NCBI RefSeq assembly: GCF_050859505.1
Contig: NZ_CP193934.1
Coordinates: 186,001-250,000, forward strand
DNA: 64,000 nucleotides
Direction: 5' to 3'
DNA from: Marinirhabdus sp050859505
Lineage (GTDB): Bacteria; Bacteroidota; Bacteroidia; Flavobacteriales; Flavobacteriaceae
Shown: piece by piece, positions 52,049 to 59,974 of the stretch
Layout of the letters: each line of letters starts with the position of its first letter
Numbering within the stretch: the stretch's first letter is position 1
Program-made: the position numbers and the translations under genes
The notes under the pieces: generated by a model
Told to the model about the DNA's origin: nothing
Databases searched by the model: none
Seen by the model: only the letters and a program-made list of their open reading frames with translations

Positions 52049-54361
52049 CTACTCTTCGCCTTTTGTTTCTTTAAATTTGTTGAATTCTCCTAACTTTTTA
52101 CGCTGTGGCCAGGTATTGTTCTCGGTATCAATATCTGCAGTTTCTTCGTCTGGATCTACTACAATTTTAGTGATTTCCTGATCAGAAGTTATTACTTTAC
52201 CTACTTCAGCATCGTTTAATCTCCAGATTTGTGCTGGATAGGTAAAACGCTCTGTGCTTCCGTCTGCATAAGTTACTTCAGCAATAATAGGCATTGGGAT
52301 TCCTCCTGGCTTTTCGAAAGTTACTTCGTAAAAATACTTAGGGTTTTTCATCGCTGCTCTATCTGCTGCAGGCACATTTTCCAGTATATATTCTTGCAAA
52401 GTAGTTATGTCGTTTAACGATCCGTTTTTCATACTGGGTTCAAAATCTTCGCTTCCTTCTTCAACTAAGTATACCAATGGTGGCAAGTCGCTTTCTTTAA
52501 TTCCGCGCGCTTCCATCATTTCTTTTACTTCTTTGTTCATTTTGCTGGTTACGTAGAATTTCTTTACTTCTTTAACACCAATATCTGTATAATCTGTAGT
52601 GTAAAACCAAGCTCTCCAGAACCAATCCAGATCTACTGCAGACGCGTCTTCCATAGTACGAAAGAAATCTTCTGGGGTTGGGTGCTTAAACATCCAGCGC
52701 TGTGAATACGTTTTAAATGCATAGTCAAACAGCTCACGACCCATAATGGTCTCCCGTAAGATATTTAATCCAGTTGCTGGCTTAGAATAGGCATTATTAC
52801 CAAAACTGTAGGTGTTTAACCCTTTGGTCATAATGGGCGCTATGAAATCCTGATCTCCGCTCATATACCCAACAATGTTTTTAGCGGGTCCTCTACGTGA
52901 TGGATATGCTGTATTAGGAGCAATGGCTTCTGGGTATTTTTCGCCAAAATCCTGCTCGGCTACATACTGTACAAACGTGTTAATACCTTCGTCCATCCAC
53001 GTCCATTGGCGCTCGTCACTGTTTACAATCATTGGATAGTAGTTATGCCCTACTTCGTGAATAATCACACCAAACATTCCGTATTTTGTTCTTTCGCTAT
53101 AGTTCCCATCTTTGTCCGGGCGACCGTAATTCCAGCAAATCATTGGATATTCCATCCCTTGATTTTTTGCGTGAACCGAAATCGCTTTGTGGTACGGATA
53201 GTCAAATGCCATACGAGAGTAACTCTCTAAAGTACTGGCAACAACCTTGGTAGACCAGTCTTCCCATAAAGGGTTTCCTTCTGGAGGATAAACTGAAACT
53301 GCCATCACATCGCGATCACCAATTTTTACCGCCATCATATCCCATATAAAACGTCTTGAGGTCGCAAAACCGTAGTCACGTACATTTTCTGCCTTAAATT
53401 TCCACGTTTTAGTAGCTGTTGCAAAGCCTTTTGAAGCTGCTTCGGCTTCGGCTTGTGTTACTATGATTACTGGATCTTTGTACGATTTTTGTGCTTTTTC
53501 ATACCGATTCATCATTTCTTTGCTGAAGACTTCCTTTCGGTTCAACAACTTCCCTGTCGCATCCAACACGTGATCTGACGGTACCGTGATGTTTACTTCA
53601 AAATCGCCAAACGGCAACGCAAACTCATCTCGTCCCCAGAACTGGCTGTTTTGCCATCCTTCTACATCGCTGTATACTGCCATACGTGGGTAGAACTGTG
53701 CAATAACATATCCTTTATTTCCATCATCAAAAACCTCGTATCCACTTCTGGCACGATCAATAGTGTGATCTGGCACATTGTACCACCACTTTATAGAAAA
53801 CGTAAATTGCTCCCCTGGTTTTAAGTGCTTAGGCATATCTACACGCATCATAGTGCGGTTAATAGTATGAGGCAATGCATTTCCAGACTTGTCTTTTACA
53901 TACTCTATTTTAAAACCACCGTCAAAGGCAGCTCCCATATATTTCCCTACAAAAGCACCTGCAGTCTCTGCAGGGGTTGCACCGCTGGACTCTATTAAAG
54001 GAGACTTAGAATCTTTGGCACGAACATTTTGGTCTAGTTGTACCCAAAGATATTCTAACGCATCTGGAGAATTGTTGGAATACGTAATGGTTTCTGTACC
54101 GTAAATTTTTGATGTCTTATCATCCAAAATGATGTCCATCTTATAATCTGCTTGTTGCTGGTAATATTCTGGCCCCGGAGCGCCGTTTGGAGAACGGTAC
54201 ATATTTGGAGTAGAAAACTCTTCGTACAATTGCTTAAAGCGATTATGGTTGTAATGTCCTGGCTTACGGGCTTCGTCTTTTTCAACGTCGCCATCTTGTG
54301 CGTATAGCATTCCAGCGGTGAGAAACAAAGCTAGCAAGGATAGGTATTTCACTAATTTCAT
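52049..54361 (-). CDS. secreted M1 family metallopeptidase
   Basis: 770-aa zinc aminopeptidase-like protein with signal peptide MKLVKYLSLLALFLTAGMLY then AQDGD. The zinc site is complete: HEVGH (435-439) in GVIIHEVGHNYYPMI with distal Glu458 in WTWMDEGINTF; QGMEYPMI at about 401 corresponds to the GxMEN substrate motif. It ends without a T9SS signal (KFKETKGEE), so it is probably periplasmic. Last gene of a run of five minus-strand envelope genes, followed by a terminator. Confidence 0.92.
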   Translation of the reverse strand: MKLVKYLSLLALFLTAGMLYAQDGDVEKDEARKPGHYNHNRFKQLYEEFSTPNMYRSPNGAPGPEYYQQQADYKMDIILDDKTSKIYGTETITYSNNSPDALEYLWVQLDQNVRAKDSKSPLIESSGATPAETAGAFVGKYMGAAFDGGFKIEYVKDKSGNALPHTINRTMMRVDMPKHLKPGEQFTFSIKWWYNVPDHTIDRARSGYEVFDDGNKGYVIAQFYPRMAVYSDVEGWQNSQFWGRDEFALPFGDFEVNITVPSDHVLDATGKLLNRKEVFSKEMMNRYEKAQKSYKDPVIIVTQAEAEAASKGFATATKTWKFKAENVRDYGFATSRRFIWDMMAVKIGDRDVMAVSVYPPEGNPLWEDWSTKVVASTLESYSRMAFDYPYHKAISVHAKNQGMEYPMICWNYGRPDKDGNYSERTKYGMFGVIIHEVGHNYYPMIVNSDERQWTWMDEGINTFVQYVAEQDFGEKYPEAIAPNTAYPSRRGPAKNIVGYMSGDQDFIAPIMTKGLNTYSFGNNAYSKPATGLNILRETIMGRELFDYAFKTYSQRWMFKHPTPEDFFRTMEDASAVDLDWFWRAWFYTTDYTDIGVKEVKKFYVTSKMNKEVKEMMEARGIKESDLPPLVYLVEEGSEDFEPSMKNGSLNDITTLQEYILENVPAADRAAMKNPKYFYEVTFEKPGGIPMPIIAEVTYADGSTERFTYPAQIWRLNDAEVGKVITSDQEITKIVVDPDEETADIDTENNTWPQRKKLGEFNKFKETKGEE

Positions 54362-54426
54362 GGGTAGATAAATTTATTGGTTTTTTTGAAAGGCTTAAAA
54401 ATACTTGATATAAAGTGTTTATGGGT

Positions 54427-54933
54427 TTAATCATTAAAATTTAACAATCCTTTAGGGTTTTGTTTTTCAAGAATTAAACTGCGTCTGGCAGCGTTCGTTT
54501 TCACGTGAATAATATTTTGTTGCTCATCGAACATCTCCAGTAATACTTTGTTTTCAACTTCAATAGATTGTAATGTTGAAATGTTAGGTATTTCTATATA
54601 CAATTTCACAACGTCTATATCGTACTCTTTCCCTATATACTTGAAAGTTGCAGGGGTGCCATTTACATTAATTTTTATTTTCTGAAAAACATATTCCTTC
54701 AGTATTTCGCCATCTTCTTTGGTCTCTTTTTTTGAATTGAAATTGAATTTTCTTCCGTAGCGGGTTTCCAAAGCATCTTCTATATCGTCCAGAAATATTT
54801 TGGTGATGAGTTGAAGGGTTTGCTCTTTTGGGGCATATTCTATTGTGGTAATGCTCACATAAAATTTATGATTGCTGGATGCTGTTAACAACGGAAATAA
54901 GAGTAAAATAAGGGCAATTTTAAGAAATTTCAT
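54427..54933 (-). CDS. DUF6702 family exported protein
   Basis: 168 aa with signal peptide MKFLKIALILLLFPLLTASS. I recognise it as DUF6702, a small family that often precedes an M1 peptidase gene in Flavobacteriaceae. The mature part begins NHKFYVSITTIEYAPKEQTL, is beta-rich, and includes QLITKIFLDDIEDALETRYG. The family resembles a periplasmic or lipid-binding beta protein but no activity is known. It lies 65 bp upstream of the M1 gene and 50 bp after a carboxypeptidase-regulatory-domain gene. Confidence 0.8.
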   Translation of the reverse strand: MKFLKIALILLLFPLLTASSNHKFYVSITTIEYAPKEQTLQLITKIFLDDIEDALETRYGRKFNFNSKKETKEDGEILKEYVFQKIKINVNGTPATFKYIGKEYDIDVVKLYIEIPNISTLQSIEVENKVLLEMFDEQQNIIHVKTNAARRSLILEKQNPKGLLNFND

Positions 54934-54983
54934 AGGTATAAATGAGGATATAAGACACTTTTGAAGTTACGATGTTACAACAA

Positions 54984-55760
54984 TTATTCCTTTTTTTCGC
55001 TTGTAATTTCTAATCTTGACACATATTGAGGGGCTTTCTCTTTAAAAGTGCCTAGTACCTTGCCATAATTTCCGCTAGTAAAGTCGGTTTGTAAGGTCGA
55101 CGTTTCCATGCAAAATAAGATGAAATCGTACAGCTTATGTTCTGGGATCTGGTACGATTTCAGAAAAAAAGCTTCATCATATTCGTATAAGATTCTTGCA
55201 ACTGTGTTGTTCTCTCCTTCCCACTTTCGTTTGGTACGTAACATTTTGTAATACCCACTTAAATGATTGTATAATGCCTCTACATTTAATGCGGTAGGTG
55301 CATAAAAAGTGTAAGCGGGCACAATCTTCTCCTCGGGCTCTCCCTGAAACCCCGGAATGCCCAAAGTCCAAAAATCAATTTTTTCTTTTACAGGCATGTT
55401 TTTAATATCTGTTTCCAGATTTCCAGTAAGCCTGCTCCCCAGAAACACTTCGTCTAGCTGATTTATTAGTTTGTCCAGCGTTACCACTACAATACCTCTT
55501 TCTAGTAGGATTTCCGTAATTTCAATTTTCTTCGGAAGATAGTTCACAGACGAAAATACCAAGGTATCAGCGACCTTCGCCTGAATGGAGAAGTTCCCAA
55601 AGGCATCTGTCACGCTATTATTCCGAGAGCTATTATTTAAAACGTGAATGCCCTCAATATCTTCCTCATTGGTAATTTTACCTTGTAACTGGGTAGTTTG
55701 AGCGCTTACTTCAGCAAAACACAAAAGTGTGAAAAGGAGTAAACAAAGTCTATTCTTCAT
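54984..55760 (-). CDS. exported carboxypeptidase-regulatory-like domain protein, paralogue 3
   Basis: 258 aa. Signal peptide MKNRLCLLLFTLLCFAEVSA, then a CarboxypepD_reg-like beta sandwich (LQGKITNEEDIEGIHVLNNS, AFGNFSIQAKVADTLVFSSV) and the linker INQLDEVFLGSRLTGNLETD. The same architecture appears in TonB-dependent receptors, but no TonB plug or barrel follows; instead there is a unique helical C-terminal domain of about 140 residues (YNHLSGYYKMLRTKRKWEG, YQIPEHKLYDFILFCMETST). Overlaps the preceding paralogue by 11 bp. Function unknown; least similar of the three. Confidence 0.8.
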   Translation of the reverse strand: MKNRLCLLLFTLLCFAEVSAQTTQLQGKITNEEDIEGIHVLNNSSRNNSVTDAFGNFSIQAKVADTLVFSSVNYLPKKIEITEILLERGIVVVTLDKLINQLDEVFLGSRLTGNLETDIKNMPVKEKIDFWTLGIPGFQGEPEEKIVPAYTFYAPTALNVEALYNHLSGYYKMLRTKRKWEGENNTVARILYEYDEAFFLKSYQIPEHKLYDFILFCMETSTLQTDFTSGNYGKVLGTFKEKAPQYVSRLEITSEKKE

Positions 55761-56571
55761 TTTTTAATCGCGCTTTATACACCTTGCTTTGCTCAAAAAG
55801 CACTTCGAGTAATTCAATTTCATTTTCAGACTTCAACATATGAGGCTCTATAGCATTTTCTTCAGCAAAATAAATAAAGTCATCTACCTTTTCAACGGGG
55901 ATACCAAAAGTTTCAGAATAGTGCTGCGGACTATACCGTTGCTGTAATGCTGTGACCAGGATTTGACCGTTGTTAAGCATTTCCTGAGGTGCATTTCTAC
56001 TTTTTTTATTGAAAATGGCTCTGGACAATAGACCAAAGAGATTTCTAATATTTGCGCCATTTTGAAGTCCGCCATTATTAAGAGCATCCTCTGCTGCGTT
56101 GCCTTCTATAGCAGATTGGCGGTCTGGCGTAAATTCATAATCGTAGTTAATTGTTTTATAAGCCAGATCGTACTCTGGAGCATCGTACACTTGCATTCGT
56201 TTTACGTCTACATTTATATTCCCAGACAAATCGTACGGACTCACGACTACTTCATCTAATTGATTGATGGCTGGATTCATAAAGACCCGCATAAGCTTTT
56301 TCGCTACCACCCCTTCGTCTACTACCACCGTAAAGGACTGAAACTGAAGCGCCGTAATTAACACCCGATCGTTTTTTCCCACTTCAAGTGTAAATTTTCC
56401 ATCGGCATCGGTTGCTGTTCCCTTTTGTGCGGAGACATTATATACGCTAATCTGTTCTCTATCGTCTCCTTTGGGCACTATAATTTCACCATTTACCAGT
56501 ACCCGTTCTATTTGTTGCGCACAACATAGAAAGGTACATAGCAAAAAAGGGAGTAGTAAGAACTGTTTCAT
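55750..56571 (-). CDS. exported carboxypeptidase-regulatory-like domain protein, paralogue 2
   Basis: 273 aa with signal peptide MKQFLLLPFLLCTFLCCAQQ. N-terminal CarboxypepD_reg-like domain (ISVYNVSAQKGTATDADGKF, VLITALQFQSFTVVVDE), then AINQLDEVVVSPYDLSGNIN, and a helical C-terminal domain. That domain contains the EDALNNGGLQNGANIRNLFG and KVDDFIYFAEENAIEPHML stretches, which match the next paralogue closely. It is a tandem duplicate of the gene at 56604. Role unknown; exported to the periplasm by its signal. Confidence 0.82.
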   Translation of the reverse strand: MKQFLLLPFLLCTFLCCAQQIERVLVNGEIIVPKGDDREQISVYNVSAQKGTATDADGKFTLEVGKNDRVLITALQFQSFTVVVDEGVVAKKLMRVFMNPAINQLDEVVVSPYDLSGNINVDVKRMQVYDAPEYDLAYKTINYDYEFTPDRQSAIEGNAAEDALNNGGLQNGANIRNLFGLLSRAIFNKKSRNAPQEMLNNGQILVTALQQRYSPQHYSETFGIPVEKVDDFIYFAEENAIEPHMLKSENEIELLEVLFEQSKVYKARLKNEE

Positions 56572-56603
56572 ACTATAAAAATAAGGTAGTTTTCCTTAAA
56601 AGC

Positions 56604-57416
56604 CTATTCTTCTGTTTCTAATTTTTTCTTGTAGCGTTCGCTTTGTTCGAAAAGAACTTTTAACAATTGCATTTCATTTTCGGGTCCAAGTAAATGCCAG
56701 GTGGCCACGTTATGTGTAACAAAGTAAATAAAATCGTTTACTTGCTCCAGAGGGATTTTAAAGGTTGCACTATAATATTGGGCACTGTATTTATCCTGAA
56801 GAGTGGGTCGTTGTGATTTTATTTCGGCGAAAGGGTCTGTATAGTCTTTCTTGTCTTTTTTGGGAAAGAGAGACGTAAACGCCAGTCCTAATAAAGCCCC
56901 AACGTTAACGCCGTTGCTCATGGTCCCGTAGCCTAAGGCCTCTTGCGCTATATTTTTTTCGATTCTGGAGAACCTGTCCGGAGCAAAACTGGCGTTTACA
57001 CCATAGCCAAGTTCTAATTTGGGAGCGACAAAAACCTCTATATTCTTTGCGTCCAGGTCTATAATTCCGGTGAGGGTATGGCTACGCAACAAAACTTCAT
57101 CTAGCCGGTTTATGTTTGTGTTGAGAAGAATAGTTAATGTCTTATTTTGCAAAATGCTTTGAGTTACTTTGGCCGTAAAGGTTTGAAACTGTAAAGCTGT
57201 GATAACGATAATATCTTCTACTCCCACCGCTATGGTAAAGTTACCCTCTGCATCGCTCAAGGTTCCTTTTTGGGATGATTTATTATAAATACTCACACCC
57301 TCCTTGTCTTCGTCTTGGGAGGCGCTAATTTTACCAATAACTTGTACGCGCTCCACACTTTGGGAAAAAACGCATATAGAAATAACACAAAAAAAGAAGG
57401 TAGTTATAGTTCTCAC
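56604..57416 (-). CDS. exported carboxypeptidase-regulatory-like domain protein, paralogue 1
   Basis: 270 aa, first of three tandem paralogues. Signal peptide MRTITTFFFCVISICVFSQS, then VSIYNKSSQKGTLSDAEGNF, IIVITALQFQTFTAKV, INRLDEVLLRSHTLTGIIDL, and the shared C-terminal domain (AQEALGYGTMSNGVNVGALL, LEQVNDFIYFVTHN). It lies 32 bp upstream of paralogue 2; the five genes 57416-52049 run in one direction with gaps of 65 bp or less and are probably one transcript. Function not known. Confidence 0.82.
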   Translation of the reverse strand: MRTITTFFFCVISICVFSQSVERVQVIGKISASQDEDKEGVSIYNKSSQKGTLSDAEGNFTIAVGVEDIIVITALQFQTFTAKVTQSILQNKTLTILLNTNINRLDEVLLRSHTLTGIIDLDAKNIEVFVAPKLELGYGVNASFAPDRFSRIEKNIAQEALGYGTMSNGVNVGALLGLAFTSLFPKKDKKDYTDPFAEIKSQRPTLQDKYSAQYYSATFKIPLEQVNDFIYFVTHNVATWHLLGPENEMQLLKVLFEQSERYKKKLETEE

Positions 57417-57514
57417 AGGTAAGTTTTGTAGTTAAAATTTTTAAAGCCGAAAATAATCGTAAGCTTTGTGATGTATTTACAAAGACGAAATATTAGTTTA
57501 CATATTACAATCCT

Positions 57515-58219
57515 ATGAAAAACCTCATCATTGCCAGCACCTCAACACTCCACAAGGGCAGTTATTTAGACTACCTACTTCCTGAACTGAAAGTTTTATT
57601 TTCTGAAATTGAAGAAATACTCTTTATCCCCTACGCAAGACCGGGTGGGATTTTACACGATCCATACACCACAAAAGCAGCTGAAGCTTTCAGAAAAATT
57701 GACAAAAAAATAGTTGGAATTCATACGTTTAAAAATCCCGTTGAAGCCATACAGAATGCCAAAGGAATTTTTACGGGTGGCGGCAACACCTTTGTTTTAG
57801 TAAAAGCATTACATGAACTGGGGGTGATGCAACCACTACGAGAAGCAATTTTTAGCGGCACACCCTATGTAGGCACGAGTGCGGGAAGTAATATTTGCGG
57901 TTCCACGATAATGACTACAAACGATATGCCTATTGTATACCCGCCAAGTTTTAAAACCTTAGGTGTGATTCCGTTTAATATAAATCCGCATTATTTAGAC
58001 CCAGACCCTAACAGCAAACATATGGGTGAGACTCGGGAAACGCGCATTAAAGAATTTCATACTCAAAACACCATTCCAGTGGTAGGGTTGCGTGAAGGCA
58101 GTTGGCTACGTGTACAAGGAAAAGAAATAGTACTGAAAGGGAAGCTTACAGCGCGCGTTTTTGAACAAGATAAAAGTGCCTATGAGATAGAAAGTGGCAC
58201 TTTAATTGATTATTTTTAA
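57515..58219 (+). CDS. pepE: dipeptidase E (alpha-aspartyl dipeptidase)
   Basis: Cytoplasmic serine peptidase of family S51 that splits Asp-X dipeptides. 234 aa, as in Salmonella PepE. The nucleophile Ser122 is in PYVGTSAGSN, His159 in FNINPHYLDPDPNS, and the glycine loop is IFTGGGNTFVLVKAL. It starts a short run with the M15 peptidase gene 3 bp downstream, suggesting joint use in peptide turnover. Confidence 0.93.
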   Translation: MKNLIIASTSTLHKGSYLDYLLPELKVLFSEIEEILFIPYARPGGILHDPYTTKAAEAFRKIDKKIVGIHTFKNPVEAIQNAKGIFTGGGNTFVLVKALHELGVMQPLREAIFSGTPYVGTSAGSNICGSTIMTTNDMPIVYPPSFKTLGVIPFNINPHYLDPDPNSKHMGETRETRIKEFHTQNTIPVVGLREGSWLRVQGKEIVLKGKLTARVFEQDKSAYEIESGTLIDYF

Positions 58220-58222
58220 ATT

Positions 58223-58969
58223 ATGAAAAGAGCCCATTTCTTACAACTAAGTTCCTTAGCAGGTCTAGGAATTTCTTTACTTCCTTCCCTGTCTTTTTCT
58301 GCGGAAATGCAACCCACATTTACCCGTTCGCAATTAATTGGTAAGGGCAACCCAGATATTATGGGTGATTCCTATACCAGTAAAATGCATACAGATGCCA
58401 AGGCTGCATTTCTGAAAATGAAAAAAGCCGCTGCCGAAGCAGGTATCACTATTGAAGTAGTATCTGCCTACCGAAGTTTCCAACGGCAAAAAGAAATTTA
58501 TGAAGGTAAATACAACCGCTTTACGCAGCAAGGCCTTACCCCTATGCAAGCCATCGAAAAAATTATTGAGTATTCCACCATTCCCGGAACTTCCCGTCAC
58601 CATTGGGGTACAGACATAGACATCATAGATAGTGGCGCCTCTCCCCGACCCAAAAGTGTGTTACAACCCGAGCTTTTTCACGGCAAAGGTCCTTTTTGTA
58701 AACTGAAAGAATGGCTTACGGAACACGCAAAAGATTTCGGGTTTTATGAAGTATATACCGACAATGCCAACCGTAAAGGTTTTAAATACGAGCCATGGCA
58801 TTTTAGCTACGCCCCCGTTTCAAAACCAATGTTGCAGGCGTATAAAAAACTAGATGTAAAGCAAATTCTGCTGGAAGAAAAAATAAAAGGTGCTGAACAT
58901 TTTACAGAAGATTTTATTAAAAAATACCGTTCTGAAAATATTTTGGATATAAATCCTGAGTTACTTTAG
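58223..58969 (+). CDS. M15 family D-alanyl-D-alanine carboxypeptidase
   Basis: 248-aa VanY-like zinc peptidase that trims D-Ala from peptidoglycan. The M15 site is complete: Ser124-x-His126 ... Asp133 in TSRHHWGTDIDIID, and Glu190/His193 in YEPWHFSY. The N-terminus MKRAHFLQLSSLAGLGISLL has a Lys-Arg pair and an F-L-Q-L pattern like a Tat signal with KR in place of RR, so export by Tat (tatA is in this window) or Sec is possible. It starts 3 bp after pepE. Confidence 0.92.
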   Translation: MKRAHFLQLSSLAGLGISLLPSLSFSAEMQPTFTRSQLIGKGNPDIMGDSYTSKMHTDAKAAFLKMKKAAAEAGITIEVVSAYRSFQRQKEIYEGKYNRFTQQGLTPMQAIEKIIEYSTIPGTSRHHWGTDIDIIDSGASPRPKSVLQPELFHGKGPFCKLKEWLTEHAKDFGFYEVYTDNANRKGFKYEPWHFSYAPVSKPMLQAYKKLDVKQILLEEKIKGAEHFTEDFIKKYRSENILDINPELL

Positions 58970-59064
58970 AAGCGCCTTCTAATTTTAAACCCAAACATTT
59001 TGTAACTTTAGGAAGTTTAAATTGAGTTTTCCACCTTCGTGGGAATATAAAATATGCAATTTTT

Positions 59065-59835
59065 ATGAGAGGAAGTTGGAAAATTAGGATTTTAATAGGG
59101 GTGCTTATTGCTGGTTTTGGCCTGGTGCGCTATTGTTCTTCCATGGAAGAGAATCCGTATACGGGTACTACACAGGCCATTTCTATGAACCCGCAGGAAG
59201 AAATTGCTATTGGCCTCGCCAATGCCCCTCAAATGATTGAAGCATATGGAGGTATGCATCCAGACCAGCAACTTCAAAATTATATAGACCTAGTGGGCCA
59301 AAAGCTGGTGCAAAATACCGTAGCTATCCAAACACCCTATCAATACGATTTCCATTTACTGGCAGACCCAGAAACGATTAATGCCTTTGCCCTTCCTGGC
59401 GGACAAATATTTATTACCTACGCCCTGTATTCAAAATTGCAAAATGAAGACCAACTTGCGGGTGTGTTAGGGCACGAGATTGGTCATGTAATTGGTCGCC
59501 ATAGTAGCGAGCGGGTGGCAAATAGCGATTTATGGCAAACCGTAGCCCAAGGAGCCGAAGTAGGTGCCAGTGCCGGCAGCGTCGTATCACAAATTGGAAT
59601 GAGTACGTTGTTAACCAACGGTCGTGGTGACGAGTTAGAAAGTGACGATCTAGGTGTTCGGTTTATGATAAAAGCGGGTTACAACCCCAATGAAATGATT
59701 GGCGTCATGCAAATTTTAAAAGCAGCAGCAGGCCCTAGCCGTGCTCCCGAGTTTCAGAGTACGCATCCAGATCCAGATAACAGGATTGAACAGATTAAGG
59801 AAAGTATCCGGAAGTATGGTGGGACGGTTGAATAA
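59065..59835 (+). CDS. M48 family metallopeptidase
   Basis: 256-aa zinc peptidase related to BepA and Oma1. One N-terminal hydrophobic anchor or signal (about 8-22) is followed by the catalytic motif HEIGH (137-141) in VLGHEIGHVIGRHSSERVAN and the third ligand region DELESDDLGVRF (Glu190). NAFALPGGQIFITYALY is the conserved substrate strand. A cysteine at 24 (VRYCSS) is a poor lipobox because Tyr precedes it. Likely a periplasmic quality-control protease for outer membrane proteins. The TAA is followed at once by a 7-bp tandem repeat. Confidence 0.92.
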   Translation: MRGSWKIRILIGVLIAGFGLVRYCSSMEENPYTGTTQAISMNPQEEIAIGLANAPQMIEAYGGMHPDQQLQNYIDLVGQKLVQNTVAIQTPYQYDFHLLADPETINAFALPGGQIFITYALYSKLQNEDQLAGVLGHEIGHVIGRHSSERVANSDLWQTVAQGAEVGASAGSVVSQIGMSTLLTNGRGDELESDDLGVRFMIKAGYNPNEMIGVMQILKAAAGPSRAPEFQSTHPDPDNRIEQIKESIRKYGGTVE

Positions 59836-59867
59836 GATTGTTGATTGTTGATTGTTGATTGTTGATT
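59836..59867. repeat. 7-bp tandem repeat GATTGTT, 4.6 units
   Basis: Four perfect copies of GATTGTT plus GATT, beginning at the first base after the M48 stop codon and ending in TTAAAATTTA, the same end sequence as the array at 40630-40720. Confidence 0.92.
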
Positions 59868-59962
59868 AAAATTTATGTGGCTTTTATATGTATGGTGTAA
59901 CAGTATTGTAAAATTTCAGCATTAAAAAAATAGCATAAGTTATTCTCAAAAACAGGATTCCC

Positions 59963-59970
59963 TATCTTTG
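59963..59970 (+). promoter_or_regulatory. gpmI -7 promoter box TATCTTTG
   Basis: Exact TAnnTTTG match only 4 bases before the gpmI ATG, which suggests a leaderless or nearly leaderless mRNA. Confidence 0.55.
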
Positions 59971-59974
59971 CAAG

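Noticed and set aside
54984..57416. SusC/SusD-type polysaccharide utilisation locus
   Set aside because: The regulatory-like domains are present, but there is no TonB plug, barrel or SusD gene.
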